Assembly (NCBI RefSeq): GCF_028288225.1 | Contig: NZ_JAQBOC010000016.1 | Span: forward strand, 1-64,000 | From: Mucilaginibacter sp. | GTDB lineage: Bacteria > Bacteroidota > Bacteroidia > Sphingobacteriales > Sphingobacteriaceae | Length of the DNA stretch: 64,000 nucleotides | Reading direction: 5' to 3' | In this document: in pieces, positions 53,299-61,752 of the stretch | How the letters are laid out: every line of letters starts with the position of its first letter | Numbering within the stretch: the stretch's first letter is position 1 | The notes under the pieces: model-generated | What the model saw: only the letters and a program-made list of their open reading frames with translations | Databases searched by the model: none | Told to the model about the DNA's origin: nothing | Program-made: the position numbers and the translations under genes

Positions 53299-53821
53299 AG
53301 GTCAATGATCTTTCTTTAATGGTTTCTCTTGCTTTTTCCAAACATTTATATTTCTGCACAGTTGCCGATCGCACACCTGAAAATCCAAATAGTTTAGCAG
53401 CATCAGCAAGCGGCAACTGGTCATAATAAAAGGAGCGAAGCAGTTCCATGCACTTTTTTCCGGCTGTTTCTAAAAAGTGCATCAGCTTTGACTCCGATGG
53501 CTGATCATCATCTATATTAAAGGTTATATCAATGCCATCAAGTGAAGTATTATGACTATTATCCTTAAATTTTCTGAGCCATAAATGCTTGCTTATGCCC
53601 ACCAGGTAAGCCTTCTCATTGGTGTTAATTGCAATAGCAGAAGCCACCGCCTTTTCATAATAGATCACCAAAGCATCCTGGAAAATATCCTTCGCGTCAT
53701 CAAAAGAGCCGCCCATTTTGCTAATGTATTGTGCTACAGACGGAAATGCGTTTTTATATAAGGCTATAAAAAGCTTTTCCCTTTGTGCTGCAGCCCGAAT
53801 CAAAATATTCATCTCCGGCAT
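53279..53821 (-). CDS. ECF-type RNA polymerase sigma factor
   Basis: A 180-aa sigma-70 family factor. Region 2 is visible as SFDDAKDIFQDALVIYYEKA with AYLVGISKHLWLRKFKD. Region 4 is visible as CMELLRSFYYDQLPLADAAK with FSGVRSATVQKYKCLEKARE. The length fits ECF factors. It heads a leftward operon with the 90-aa protein (20-bp overlap) and clpP. It should redirect RNA polymerase to a set of promoters under some stress; autoregulation is likely but no operator is seen. Confidence 0.88.
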   Translation of the reverse strand: MPEMNILIRAAAQREKLFIALYKNAFPSVAQYISKMGGSFDDAKDIFQDALVIYYEKAVASAIAINTNEKAYLVGISKHLWLRKFKDNSHNTSLDGIDITFNIDDDQPSESKLMHFLETAGKKCMELLRSFYYDQLPLADAAKLFGFSGVRSATVQKYKCLEKARETIKERSLTYEDFLN

Positions 53822-53882
53822 AATTTTATTGTTTTAATAGTAAGTGCAAATTTGGGGTTAAGTATCACCTTTTATTTGTGAC

Positions 53883-54530
53883 TTATTTTTTATAGCCATC
53901 TATTTTTGCATACTCGTCCAAAACTTTATAATTTCCTTCTTTGTCTATTACTATATAAGCGGGCACTCCAACATCGCTTAATGGTATTGAAACGGAATAG
54001 CCGATTGCCAGCTGTCCCCTGGTTTTATTGTAGCCTATATAATCCGGGCTGAATAATATTGCGTATTTCTGTAATTGCTCATAAAGCATATGATTGAAAT
54101 CAATTTTCTTAAAAGTTTTATTGAGTAACGTATCCTTATTTCTAATTAACATGATTTGCGATGCGAAATTATGGGTAACAAACTCTTTTTTGCCTTTTTT
54201 GCTCCAATCATAAAGTGCAGGAACAATCAATGAGCTATCGTGCAAGCAATAATATTTGCATTGTAAGAATAGGGTGTCGCTACCATCTGCAATGGTTCTA
54301 TCAATATTTTGAATTTTGTTGTACGTGGTTAAATAATCTTTTTTTACTTCATCATATGATTCTTCATCCTGTTCGCTGTCGGGCCGTTCACCTTGCGCCA
54401 TTTGCGAATCAATATTTTTTTGCTTTTTGAGACTGTCGGTCGCTACCTGGTTGTTAACTTTTGCCGGGTGTTTTTCGTTGCAACCGGTAAATATTAAAAT
54501 GAGTGCAACTGCACTTAATGTTTTTTTCAT
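53883..54530 (-). CDS. Hypothetical lipoprotein
   Basis: A 215-aa predicted lipoprotein (IFTGC, Cys17). An acidic linker (DSEQDEESYDEVKKDY) precedes a domain with LFLQCKYYCLHDSSLIVPAL, FKKIDFNHMLYEQL and AYIVIDKEGNYKVLDEYAK. It is broadly like Bacteroidota DUF4738-type lipoproteins, but I am not sure of the family. Localised to the periplasm or outer membrane. It lies between the sigma operon and another small lipoprotein, all leftward, with 61- and 29-bp gaps. Confidence 0.7.
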   Translation of the reverse strand: MKKTLSAVALILIFTGCNEKHPAKVNNQVATDSLKKQKNIDSQMAQGERPDSEQDEESYDEVKKDYLTTYNKIQNIDRTIADGSDTLFLQCKYYCLHDSSLIVPALYDWSKKGKKEFVTHNFASQIMLIRNKDTLLNKTFKKIDFNHMLYEQLQKYAILFSPDYIGYNKTRGQLAIGYSVSIPLSDVGVPAYIVIDKEGNYKVLDEYAKIDGYKK

Positions 54531-54559
54531 CGTCTAAAATAAATAATTCTTATTGACCG

Positions 54560-54955
54560 CTACTCCTTCACCGCCGTCACCTTTGCATTTGTTCCCGTTT
54601 TTGTTTCAAATACAAGTTCCTTATCACTCGCTTTAGTAATATAAAATGAAAAGCTGCGCGTTGTGCCATCCGGCAAATTCTCATTGATCATGATCTTATC
54701 TCCATCGGCCACAAATTTGCCATGTGATAATGGTTTTCCAGCCCACATGATCACGTAGGTACCATCCTTTGAAAATTCAATAGATGCGCCTTGTCGTTTT
54801 AGTTCATCTGCGGGTATATCGGGAGAATCGCCTTGTGGGTGCTCAATTTTAATATAATCCCATTTACCGTACAGCCCACCGGAATTTACTGATGGTTTGC
54901 AGCTGATAAAACAGGTGACACAAACGAATAATGTAAGGAATTTTAGCTTCATCAT
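54560..54955 (-). CDS. Small lipocalin-like lipoprotein
   Basis: A 131-aa predicted lipoprotein (FISC, Cys19 counting from the first of two adjacent ATGs at 54955 and 54952). The mature part begins GLYGKWDYIKIEHP, then IEFSKDGTYVIMWAGKPLSHG, KIMINENLPDG and ELVFETKTG. This succession of beta-strands with a GxW opening is typical of Bacteroidota lipocalin-like proteins. Ligand unknown. It is 29 bp upstream of the next leftward lipoprotein gene and may be in an operon with it. Confidence 0.72.
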   Translation of the reverse strand: MMKLKFLTLFVCVTCFISCKPSVNSGGLYGKWDYIKIEHPQGDSPDIPADELKRQGASIEFSKDGTYVIMWAGKPLSHGKFVADGDKIMINENLPDGTTRSFSFYITKASDKELVFETKTGTNAKVTAVKE

Positions 54956-55041
54956 ATCAGCAACTAATTTAAGTTATTAAATAAAATTTTGTTTATTTGT
55001 TTTAAGTGTTATTTTTACAATTATAAACCAATTAACTCATC

Positions 55042-56583
55042 GTGAAGAAAATTCTTACCTTATGTTTAATCTGTGTGGCAATGTGTGCATACAGTCAGCA
55101 GGAAACTGCAAGCCTGGCAATCAGCAATGATTCAAAGCTAACCATCAGCAAATACATTTACGGGCAGTTTGCCGAACATTTGGGACACGGCATTTATGGT
55201 GGCTTTTGGGTTGATAAATCATTGCCTGTTGAAAAGCAGGACCGCATCAGGCTTGATGTGGTGAATGCACTTAAAAAAATAAAGATCCCGAGCCTGCGCT
55301 GGCCCGGCGGTTGTTTTGCCGATGAATACCATTGGCGCGATGGTATTGGTCCGCGTGAGCAAAGGCCAAAGATGGTAAATACCAACTGGGGCGGCACAAC
55401 CGAAGACAACAGCTTTGGTACGCATGAGTTTCTTGAGCTTTGCAGCCTGCTTGGCACCGAACCTTACTTTGCTGCAAATGTTGGCAGCGGTACAGTGGAG
55501 GAAATGTCAAAATGGATTGAATATACAAACTCAAACAGCACAAGTACTGTTGCGGAAATGCGCAAGCAAAACGGCCATCCCGAGCCGTACAAAGTTACTT
55601 TTTGGGGAATAGGAAATGAGAGCTGGGGCTGCGGTGGTAACATGACGCCTGAGTATTATGCCAATGAATATAAAAAGTATGCAGCATTCGCAAAAAATTA
55701 TCCGGGAGCGCCCTTGAAAAAGATAGCCAGCGGTCCGAATTCTGACGACTATAACTGGACAGAGGTAATTATGAAGAACATTCCAAACTGGGATATGTGG
55801 GGTATTTCTCTGCATTATTACACCGTGCCTACCGGCGATTGGGGACATAAGGGGTCAGCAACCAGCTTTAACGAGAGTGAGTATTTTGAAACCATGGTTA
55901 AAACTCTGAAAATGGAAGAGCTTGTTAACAAACATGCCGCCATTATGGATAAATACGATCCAAAGAAAAAGGTAGCATTGGTGGTTGACGAATGGGGTGT
56001 TTGGACAGATGTTGAACCCGGTACAAATCCTGGGTTTCTATACCAGCAAAACAGCCTGCGCGATGCATTGATTGCATCAACAAACCTGAATATTTTTAAC
56101 AACCATTGCGACAGGGTTAAGGGAGCTGCTTTGGCACAAACTATAAATGTTTTGCAGTCACTTATTCTTACCGATAAGGAGAGAATGCTGCTTACCCCAA
56201 CTTACTATATCTTTGATATGTATAAGGTGCACCAGGATGCCAAATATTTACCGATGCAATTAACCTCTCCTGATTATGTGATGGGCGATAAAAAGATCCC
56301 TGCAATAAATGTTTCGGCATCGCAGGATGCGCAGGGCAAGGTGCACATCTCCCTGACAAATCTCGATCCGCATAAAAACATTACCATAAGCACAAGTCTG
56401 AAGGATATTAAATGGAAAACAGTAACAGGGCAAATTCTAACATCAGCCAATATTACTGATATTAATACATTTGATAAGCCCGACAAGCTGCAGCTTGAAA
56501 ATTTTAAAGGCGCTAAAAAGGATGGCGATAATTTAGTGCTAGTGATGCCCGCAAAATCTGCAGTTACGCTGGAGTTGGAGTAA
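55042..56583 (+). CDS. Alpha-L-arabinofuranosidase, glycoside hydrolase family 51
   Basis: A 513-aa exported enzyme (GTG start, signal peptide to about 18) that releases arabinofuranose from arabinans or arabinoxylans. The TIM-barrel opening YIYGQFAEHLG and SLRWPGGCFADEYHW are present. The catalytic acid/base is E193 in WGIGNESWG and the nucleophile E317 in VVDEWGVW. A C-terminal beta-sandwich ends the protein. Length and motifs are complete. No transporter or other arabinan gene is adjacent, so it seems to act as a stand-alone enzyme. Confidence 0.96.
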   Translation: MKKILTLCLICVAMCAYSQQETASLAISNDSKLTISKYIYGQFAEHLGHGIYGGFWVDKSLPVEKQDRIRLDVVNALKKIKIPSLRWPGGCFADEYHWRDGIGPREQRPKMVNTNWGGTTEDNSFGTHEFLELCSLLGTEPYFAANVGSGTVEEMSKWIEYTNSNSTSTVAEMRKQNGHPEPYKVTFWGIGNESWGCGGNMTPEYYANEYKKYAAFAKNYPGAPLKKIASGPNSDDYNWTEVIMKNIPNWDMWGISLHYYTVPTGDWGHKGSATSFNESEYFETMVKTLKMEELVNKHAAIMDKYDPKKKVALVVDEWGVWTDVEPGTNPGFLYQQNSLRDALIASTNLNIFNNHCDRVKGAALAQTINVLQSLILTDKERMLLTPTYYIFDMYKVHQDAKYLPMQLTSPDYVMGDKKIPAINVSASQDAQGKVHISLTNLDPHKNITISTSLKDIKWKTVTGQILTSANITDINTFDKPDKLQLENFKGAKKDGDNLVLVMPAKSAVTLELE

Positions 56584-56597
56584 TGTAACGTTTATTC

Positions 56598-56678
56598 GTA
56601 GGGGCGTATTGCATACGCCCTCGCCGACAAAATCGTTACTGTTGCGTGATGTACAGGGCGTACGCGATACGCCCCTAC
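56598..56678. repeat. GTAGGGGCGTAT inverted-repeat element
   Basis: The 24-mer at 56598-56621 is repeated inverted at 56655-56678 with two mismatches; the arms are GC-rich and self-similar (GGGCGTA/TACGCCC). It sits between the GH51 stop and the CAT-like start, where its hairpin may act as a terminator. Confidence 0.7.
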
Positions 56679-56746
56679 AATGAAATCTGTAAAGGAATTG
56701 CCATAAGGTAATTTTTACCGGGCAGAAATAATATATTTTTGCCGGT

Positions 56747-57373
56747 ATGAAAACCAAATTCGACACTTCAACCTGGGCGCGTAAGGCACATTTTGAGTTT
56801 TTCAGCAAATTTGAAGATCCGGTTTATGGAGTTTGCGTAGATATTGATTGCACAACGGCTTATAAGTTTGCCAAAGAAAAAGGCGTTTCATTTTACCTGT
56901 ATATGCTTTACAAATCATTAGCAGCCGCCAATACTATTGAGCCGTTTAAATTACGGATTGATGGCGATGAGGCGTTTATTTACGAAAGGGTAGATGCCGC
57001 TTCAACCATAGGGCGTGCTAACGGAACTTTTGGTTTCGGTTATATTGATTACAACCCATCATTTGCCGAATTTATTACGGCCGCTAAAATAGAAGTTGAG
57101 CGCGTACAAAGCAGGAATGATTTGGAACCGGCAAGCAGGCAAAACATAATCCGTTTTTCGTCATTACCCTGGATAGATTTCACATCGCTATCGCACGCTC
57201 GTATGTTTGCGGTTGATAAAGACAGCAGCCCAAACATTTCGTTCGGTAAAATGACGGAGAAGTATGGTAAAAGATCAATGCCAATGTCTGTTCATGTTCA
57301 TCATGCCCTTGTTGATGGTTTACATATCGGGCAATATATTGATTGCTTTCAGGAGTTAATGAAGGGTGTTTAA
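56747..57373 (+). CDS. Chloramphenicol acetyltransferase-like protein
   Basis: A 208-aa acetyltransferase of the CAT family, trimeric in known members. The active-site motif is HVHHALVDGLH: His186 and Asp190 keep the HxxxD spacing of CAT (His195/Asp199). The FYLYMLYKSLAAANTIEPF and LPWIDFTSLSH blocks (equivalent to the Ser148 region) are present. Many Bacteroidota genomes carry CAT-like genes of unknown substrate, so chloramphenicol resistance cannot be assumed. Single gene, bounded by repeat elements on both sides. Confidence 0.88.
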   Translation: MKTKFDTSTWARKAHFEFFSKFEDPVYGVCVDIDCTTAYKFAKEKGVSFYLYMLYKSLAAANTIEPFKLRIDGDEAFIYERVDAASTIGRANGTFGFGYIDYNPSFAEFITAAKIEVERVQSRNDLEPASRQNIIRFSSLPWIDFTSLSHARMFAVDKDSSPNISFGKMTEKYGKRSMPMSVHVHHALVDGLHIGQYIDCFQELMKGV

Positions 57374-57389
57374 TGAGGGATGAGATGCA

Positions 57390-57411
57390 GAGACGCGACT
57401 CCTCGCGTCTC
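57390..57411. repeat. GAGACGCG hairpin
   Basis: An 8-bp perfect stem (GAGACGCG/CGCGTCTC) with a 6-nt loop, 17 bp after the CAT-like stop codon and 11 bp past the end of the small leftward gene at 57422. Likely a repetitive element doubling as a weak terminator. Confidence 0.55.
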
Positions 57412-57421
57412 CATCAGGTAG

Positions 57422-57577
57422 TTACAACATTTTTCTTCGCGTTCTTCTCATCTTCTCCTCAGCCTGTTTTACTTCGTCTTTTTCGCTAAGGGGAGAATCT
57501 GTTCTAAGATGCTCATGAGCATTATCATGCTTTGACATTGCCTTGTGCTCGCCAGGTTTTTTGCTTATTGTTTTCAT
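57422..57577 (-). CDS. Small charged 51-aa protein
   Basis: A short leftward gene: start ATG at 57577, stop TAA at 57422. The product is highly charged and His/Lys/Glu-rich (KPGEHKAMSKHDNAHEH, then LSEKDEVKQAEEKMRRTRRK), with no hydrophobic segment. The sharply polar, non-repetitive composition and its place between a convergent hairpin and a 268-bp spacer argue for a real gene. I do not recognise it. It could be a small nucleic-acid- or stress-related protein, but there is no direct evidence. Confidence 0.5.
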   Translation of the reverse strand: MKTISKKPGEHKAMSKHDNAHEHLRTDSPLSEKDEVKQAEEKMRRTRRKML

Positions 57578-57845
57578 GGCTCTGTATGTTAGATATAAGA
57601 ATAACTACAGCACTTCGCTAATTGTTTACAATTGTTTATATTTTATTTTTTGCGGTGCTTGTGAACGTTAAAAGTATAAAACATATTTGGTAAACTTTAT
57701 CACACTTTTGTAACAACCGGCAGCCCTTGTCATCTAAATATTACTATACAGCCAAGGTACTACGGATTAATGCTGTAAGTTTTCGTAAAGGCCCGCACCT
57801 CAAGGGCTTCGGATTTAATCTTAAAATTTTTCAATCTAAAAAAAA

Positions 57846-59753
57846 ATGAATCAACAATTTCTTGTTTCACTGTGGTGGGTACTGCCCGTCGTAGTAATTT
57901 TTGTTATGTACAAATCTGTTTTGCGTGTTTTTTTCGGTATGATCATAGTGCCGGATGACCGCATTGGTTTAGTGGTAAAAAAGTATGCCCTTTCGGGCGA
58001 TAAGCGCTTGCCCGACGGTCGTATTATTGCCATAAATGGTGAAGCCGGCATGCAGGCAAAAGCGCTTGCACCGGGTTTATACTGGCGTATGTGGCCCTGG
58101 CAATACACCATTACTATGGAATCTTTTACCATTATTGAACAGGGTAAGCTTGGCCTGGTTAAAGCCAAAGATGGCTCACCCATGGATATGGGCCGTGTAT
58201 TGGGCAAGCCCGTTGATTGCGACAAGTTCCAGGATGCAATTGCGTTTCTGAACAATAAGGGGCAAAAAGGTCCGCAGGCAGCTTTTTTAACCCCGGGTAG
58301 TTATCGGATCAATACCTTTTTGTTTGAGATAGTTATGGTTCCTATTACCCAGGTCCATGAGAACAAAGTTGGTATAGTTACCACGCTGGATGGTGAGCCG
58401 CTTGACAAAGGCGAAATTGCCGGTGTATCTGTTGCAGGGCACAAAAACTACCAGGACCCAATGGCATTTATTAATGCCGGCGGTATGAAGGGTTTACAAG
58501 AAGACGTGATACTTGCAGGTACTTATTACCTAAATCCATGGTTTGTTATTGTTGAACAGGTAGATATGATCTATATCCCGATTGGTTACGTAGGTGTGGT
58601 AAACTCCTTTGTTGGGCCCGAGGGAAAAGATACCAGCGGCGAAGGCTTTAAGCATGGTAACATTGTTAAGCGTAATGAAAAAGGGGTATGGGATCAACCG
58701 CTTGATCCTGGTAAACACCCGGTGAACATTTATACCCATGCGGTGGAGGTTGTACCAACAACCAATATTGTACTAAACTGGGCCGACAGTCGCACAGAAG
58801 CGCATGAGCTTGATAAAAACCTGTGTACAATTACCGTGCGTTCATCCGATGGTTTTACATTTAACCTTGATGTATCGCAGATCATCCACATTCCGCGTAA
58901 TGAAGCGCCAAAAGTAATTGCGCGTTTTGGTAATATGAAGAACCTGGTTTCGCAAGTGCTGGAGCCAACTATTGCCAACTACTTCCGTAACTCGGCACAA
59001 AAAAGCGACGTGATAGAGTTTTTGGCAAACCGGATCCAAAGGCAGGATGATGCAAAATTGCATATTAGCAAGGTATTGGATGATTACAATGTGGTAGGGG
59101 TGGATACGCTGATCGGCGACATTGTGCCTCCGCCGGCATTAATGAAAACCTTAACCGACCGTAAATTAGCCGAGCAGGAAAAGGTAACGTATGAGATCCA
59201 GCGTCATGCTCAAATTGAGCGTAAAGAGTTTGAAAGCGCCAAAGCAGGTGCCGATATGCAGCCGGAAGTAGTAAAATCAACCCGCCAGGTAGAGATAAAC
59301 ACGCAGATGGCTGCTTCAAAAGTTGCGGCATCACGTGGTGAGGCCGAAGCCAAAACCATCAACGCCAAAGCAGATGCAGAGGTAAGGATCACGATTGCCA
59401 AAGCCGATGCAGAATCAAAAACCGTTAACGCCAAGGCCGATGCTAACGCAACCGAAGTAAATGGTATGGCTGAAGCAGCTAAAATTAAGGCGATAGGTTT
59501 ATCAGAGGCCGAAGTAACCAAACAAAAAACTGAGGCCATGGGTACAGAGCAATACGCAATTGTACGTGTAGCCGAAGCTTTAGCAACGCATGGTATCAAA
59601 TTAGTACCTGATATACTGGTGAGCGGAAAAGATGGTGGAGGTAGTGGTATGATAGATGCTTTAATTGGCTCTGAAATGCTTAAAAAATTGCAGCATGCCA
59701 ATGGGGTGAGTAGTGAAAAAGTAAGTGGTGATGGAAAAGCAGCTAGCGAGTAA
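57846..59753 (+). CDS. Large SPFH (band 7) protein with four N-terminal repeats
   Basis: A 635-aa membrane-anchored protein of the stomatin/flotillin superfamily. One transmembrane helix lies at about 8-32. Four similar modules of ~70 residues follow (about 38-100, 101-173, 174-247, 248-315), each opening RIGLV/LGLV/VGIV/VGVV and closing with PGxY/AGTY/PGKH and a beta-strand. The SPFH domain is at about 320-460, and a long Ala/Glu-rich helix (ASRGEAEAKTINAKADAEVR) at about 455-590, with a Gly-rich tail. The repeats-SPFH-coiled-coil order recalls the major vault protein. It probably forms large membrane-linked oligomers. A terminator follows at 59791. Confidence 0.88.
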   Translation: MNQQFLVSLWWVLPVVVIFVMYKSVLRVFFGMIIVPDDRIGLVVKKYALSGDKRLPDGRIIAINGEAGMQAKALAPGLYWRMWPWQYTITMESFTIIEQGKLGLVKAKDGSPMDMGRVLGKPVDCDKFQDAIAFLNNKGQKGPQAAFLTPGSYRINTFLFEIVMVPITQVHENKVGIVTTLDGEPLDKGEIAGVSVAGHKNYQDPMAFINAGGMKGLQEDVILAGTYYLNPWFVIVEQVDMIYIPIGYVGVVNSFVGPEGKDTSGEGFKHGNIVKRNEKGVWDQPLDPGKHPVNIYTHAVEVVPTTNIVLNWADSRTEAHELDKNLCTITVRSSDGFTFNLDVSQIIHIPRNEAPKVIARFGNMKNLVSQVLEPTIANYFRNSAQKSDVIEFLANRIQRQDDAKLHISKVLDDYNVVGVDTLIGDIVPPPALMKTLTDRKLAEQEKVTYEIQRHAQIERKEFESAKAGADMQPEVVKSTRQVEINTQMAASKVAASRGEAEAKTINAKADAEVRITIAKADAESKTVNAKADANATEVNGMAEAAKIKAIGLSEAEVTKQKTEAMGTEQYAIVRVAEALATHGIKLVPDILVSGKDGGGSGMIDALIGSEMLKKLQHANGVSSEKVSGDGKAASE

Positions 59754-59790
59754 CAGGTAGTTTGCAGCAGGCTCCAAATTAAACGGATCA

Positions 59791-59825
59791 GACTTTCGAA
59801 ACTTTAAAATTTCGGAAGTCTTTTT
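59791..59825 (+). terminator. Rho-independent terminator after SPFH gene
   Basis: An 11-bp stem with one G-T pair (GACTTTCGAAA at 59791 with TTTCGGAAGTC ending 59820), an 8-nt loop and TTTTT at 59821-59825. It faces the convergent Rpn-family gene. Confidence 0.85.
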
Positions 59826-59837
59826 GTTTAAACAATA

Positions 59838-60770
59838 TTAAAGCTTTTCGATTTCTTCAATTGAAAGCTCTGTAAATTTAGAGATTTGTATAAGCGGCAA
59901 ACCGTCTTTTTTCATTTCCCGGGCAATAGCAACGGCCTTCTCAAATTTTCCTTTTTCAATGCCCTTTTTTAAGCCTTTTTTCATACCCTTTTCAATGCCC
60001 TTTTCCATACCTTTTTCCATACCTTCCTTCAGTGCATAGTCCAATACATTTTTATTGTCCCATTTATATTTCATGCTGCTATCGTACATTGTTTTTTCCT
60101 CCTTTGTCAAATTAGTATATTCGGCAATACTGAACAATTTCTCAAATATGGGTTTGCGCAGGTACATTGGAATCTTATCCATCCGGCTCATATTCTTTAA
60201 AATATAAAGCCATTTGTCTAAATCAGTTTCCAGTTCAGTATCCTCTTTTACAAATTTACTTAATTCCAAATAAATGTAGCCCAGCTTATTGTAAAATATT
60301 TCACCTGTTTCCCTGTTGCACAGGCAAATATCATGCAAATATTCCTTGCCCGGGCTTATTTGTAAAGTGAAATCTTCTAATAAAGCCACAAGATAAACTT
60401 CTGTAAGATTATACGCCCACTCACTTCGCCGCCCTCTTGGAGCCTGATCGCTGATTAGCCGCGATGTATAGAACAAAGCCCTTTCTTTAAAATTACCTTG
60501 CCTGCCACGCTGCACTTCAATTAAAAATTGTTCGCCATTATCTCCCGTACAAAGCAAGTCGAATATCGCAGCACCTTCATCCTTTATATCGCCGTGGTGC
60601 TCATTTTTATTATACACAAGATCAATAATATGTTTGCGTCCCCGGAATACTTCGTTTAAAAAAGCGATCAATAAATCTTTGTTCGGCTCACTACCAAAAA
60701 TTTTCTTAAATGCAAAATCAACCAATGGGTCGATGTATTTTCCGGGAGCAGCGGGTTTGGTTTCAGGCAT
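59838..60770 (-). CDS. Rpn family PD-(D/E)XK nuclease/transposase-like protein
   Basis: A 310-aa protein of the Rpn/PDDEXK_2 family. The frame opens 18 codons earlier, but the ATG at 60770 starts the conserved region (KYIDPLVDFAFKKIFGSEPN). The nuclease core shows FDLLCTGDNGEQFLIEVQRG (the D and ExQ elements). Near residues 250-285 is a run of EKGxEKGM-type repeats that commonly varies in length between strains. The closing ISKFTELSIEEIEKL is typical. These proteins promote RecA-independent recombination or act as mobile-element relics. Its biological role here is unclear. Confidence 0.9.
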   Translation of the reverse strand: MPETKPAAPGKYIDPLVDFAFKKIFGSEPNKDLLIAFLNEVFRGRKHIIDLVYNKNEHHGDIKDEGAAIFDLLCTGDNGEQFLIEVQRGRQGNFKERALFYTSRLISDQAPRGRRSEWAYNLTEVYLVALLEDFTLQISPGKEYLHDICLCNRETGEIFYNKLGYIYLELSKFVKEDTELETDLDKWLYILKNMSRMDKIPMYLRKPIFEKLFSIAEYTNLTKEEKTMYDSSMKYKWDNKNVLDYALKEGMEKGMEKGIEKGMKKGLKKGIEKGKFEKAVAIAREMKKDGLPLIQISKFTELSIEEIEKL

Positions 60771-60894
60771 ATTCAAATATAGAACTTTGCAAGACATTTT
60801 GAAGGAAACTTCAAATACTCCCAAACCTCAATCACCCAAATGTTAAATAATGTTATCCCAATAAAAATTAAATGCCGTTTAGATATATTTACGC

Positions 60895-61629
60895 ATGATT
60901 AGAAATATACTTATCATTTGTTTTTGTTTTTTTGGGATGTTAACTGCCCACGGCCAGTCGGTATTCAGTGGACGGTTGCTGGAGAGTAAAACCCGCGTAG
61001 TACTGCACGCAATCCGCATAGAAAATTTAAGTACCAGGCTAAAAACAATCAGCGATGACAGGGGGCAATTTAGCATAGCAGCCAAGCCCGGCGACCTGCT
61101 GGTTTTTAATGGCTTTGCCTACCAGCCGGATACATTGCTGATAACCGACATGCACGCCCGGGAGATTTTCATGGAGCCTAAAACCACATTGCTTAACCAG
61201 GTAACTATTACTGATACCAGCGGTACGTCGAAAGCAAATCCAAATGCAGTGCAGCATTATGACCCTGTGTTTCATGGGCAGGCGGTTGTTTACCAGCGCG
61301 ATGCAAAATTTCTTAAACCTGTGGGTGGAATAGCCATCCGTTTACATTACTGGACAAAAGATGAGCACAGGAAGCGAAAAGCAGCTCAAACAGCTAAAGA
61401 ACGCGAAATAAGCGAACACATCAGCAATATATTTACCCCTTTGAACGCGAGTAATTACGTGCCTTTAAAAGGTGCGGATATGGATAATTTTTTGATGCTG
61501 TACACCCCTGATGTTAAAGAATATACGGATAAGCGCTTTGAATTAGTACCTTATCTAAATGCCTGCTACCAAAACTGGCAAACACTCACACCGGAGCAGC
61601 GTAAAGCCGCGGATATATTTGGGAAATAG
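60895..61629 (+). CDS. Carboxypeptidase-like regulatory domain protein
   Basis: A 244-aa exported protein (signal peptide to about 20, ending AHGQ). A CarboxypepD_reg-like beta-sandwich (FSGRLLESKTRVVLHAIRIE, KTISDDRGQFSIAAKPGDLL) spans about 22-105. It is followed by a charged helical region (DEHRKRKAAQTAKEREISEH) and a polar C-terminal part with no recognised domain. This is the same N-terminal module found in SusC proteins, but there is no plug or barrel. Likely periplasmic and of unknown function; similar short proteins are frequent in Bacteroidota. It begins 71 bp after the end of the Rpn frame. Confidence 0.8.
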   Translation: MIRNILIICFCFFGMLTAHGQSVFSGRLLESKTRVVLHAIRIENLSTRLKTISDDRGQFSIAAKPGDLLVFNGFAYQPDTLLITDMHAREIFMEPKTTLLNQVTITDTSGTSKANPNAVQHYDPVFHGQAVVYQRDAKFLKPVGGIAIRLHYWTKDEHRKRKAAQTAKEREISEHISNIFTPLNASNYVPLKGADMDNFLMLYTPDVKEYTDKRFELVPYLNACYQNWQTLTPEQRKAADIFGK

Positions 61630-61630
61630 A

Positions 61631-61752
61631 GATCAGAGGCCGGAGGTTTTAGAGATTAGTTGTGTTAAGGGATCATCAGTTGTGTTAAGAGATTATAAAG
61701 ACCAGAGATTAGTTCGCTACCAAAACTAATCTCTGGTCTCTAACCTCTGATC
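61631..61752. repeat. GATCAGAGG/ACCAGAGATTAGTT inverted-repeat element
   Basis: It contains a perfect 14-bp stem (61701-61714 with 61724-61737, 9-nt loop). The outer ends GATCAGAGG and CCTCTGATC are also inverted, and an internal direct repeat GTTGTGTTAAG is visible. It lies between convergent genes and probably serves as a two-way terminator. Confidence 0.65.

Noticed and set aside
56747..57373. CAT-like gene as an acquired antibiotic-resistance gene
   Set aside because: No mobile element with transposase flanks it and chromosomal CAT-like genes of unknown substrate are common in this phylum.
59838..60770. Rpn-family gene as an intact transposable element
   Set aside because: No terminal inverted repeats or target duplications are visible; only the coding gene can be supported.
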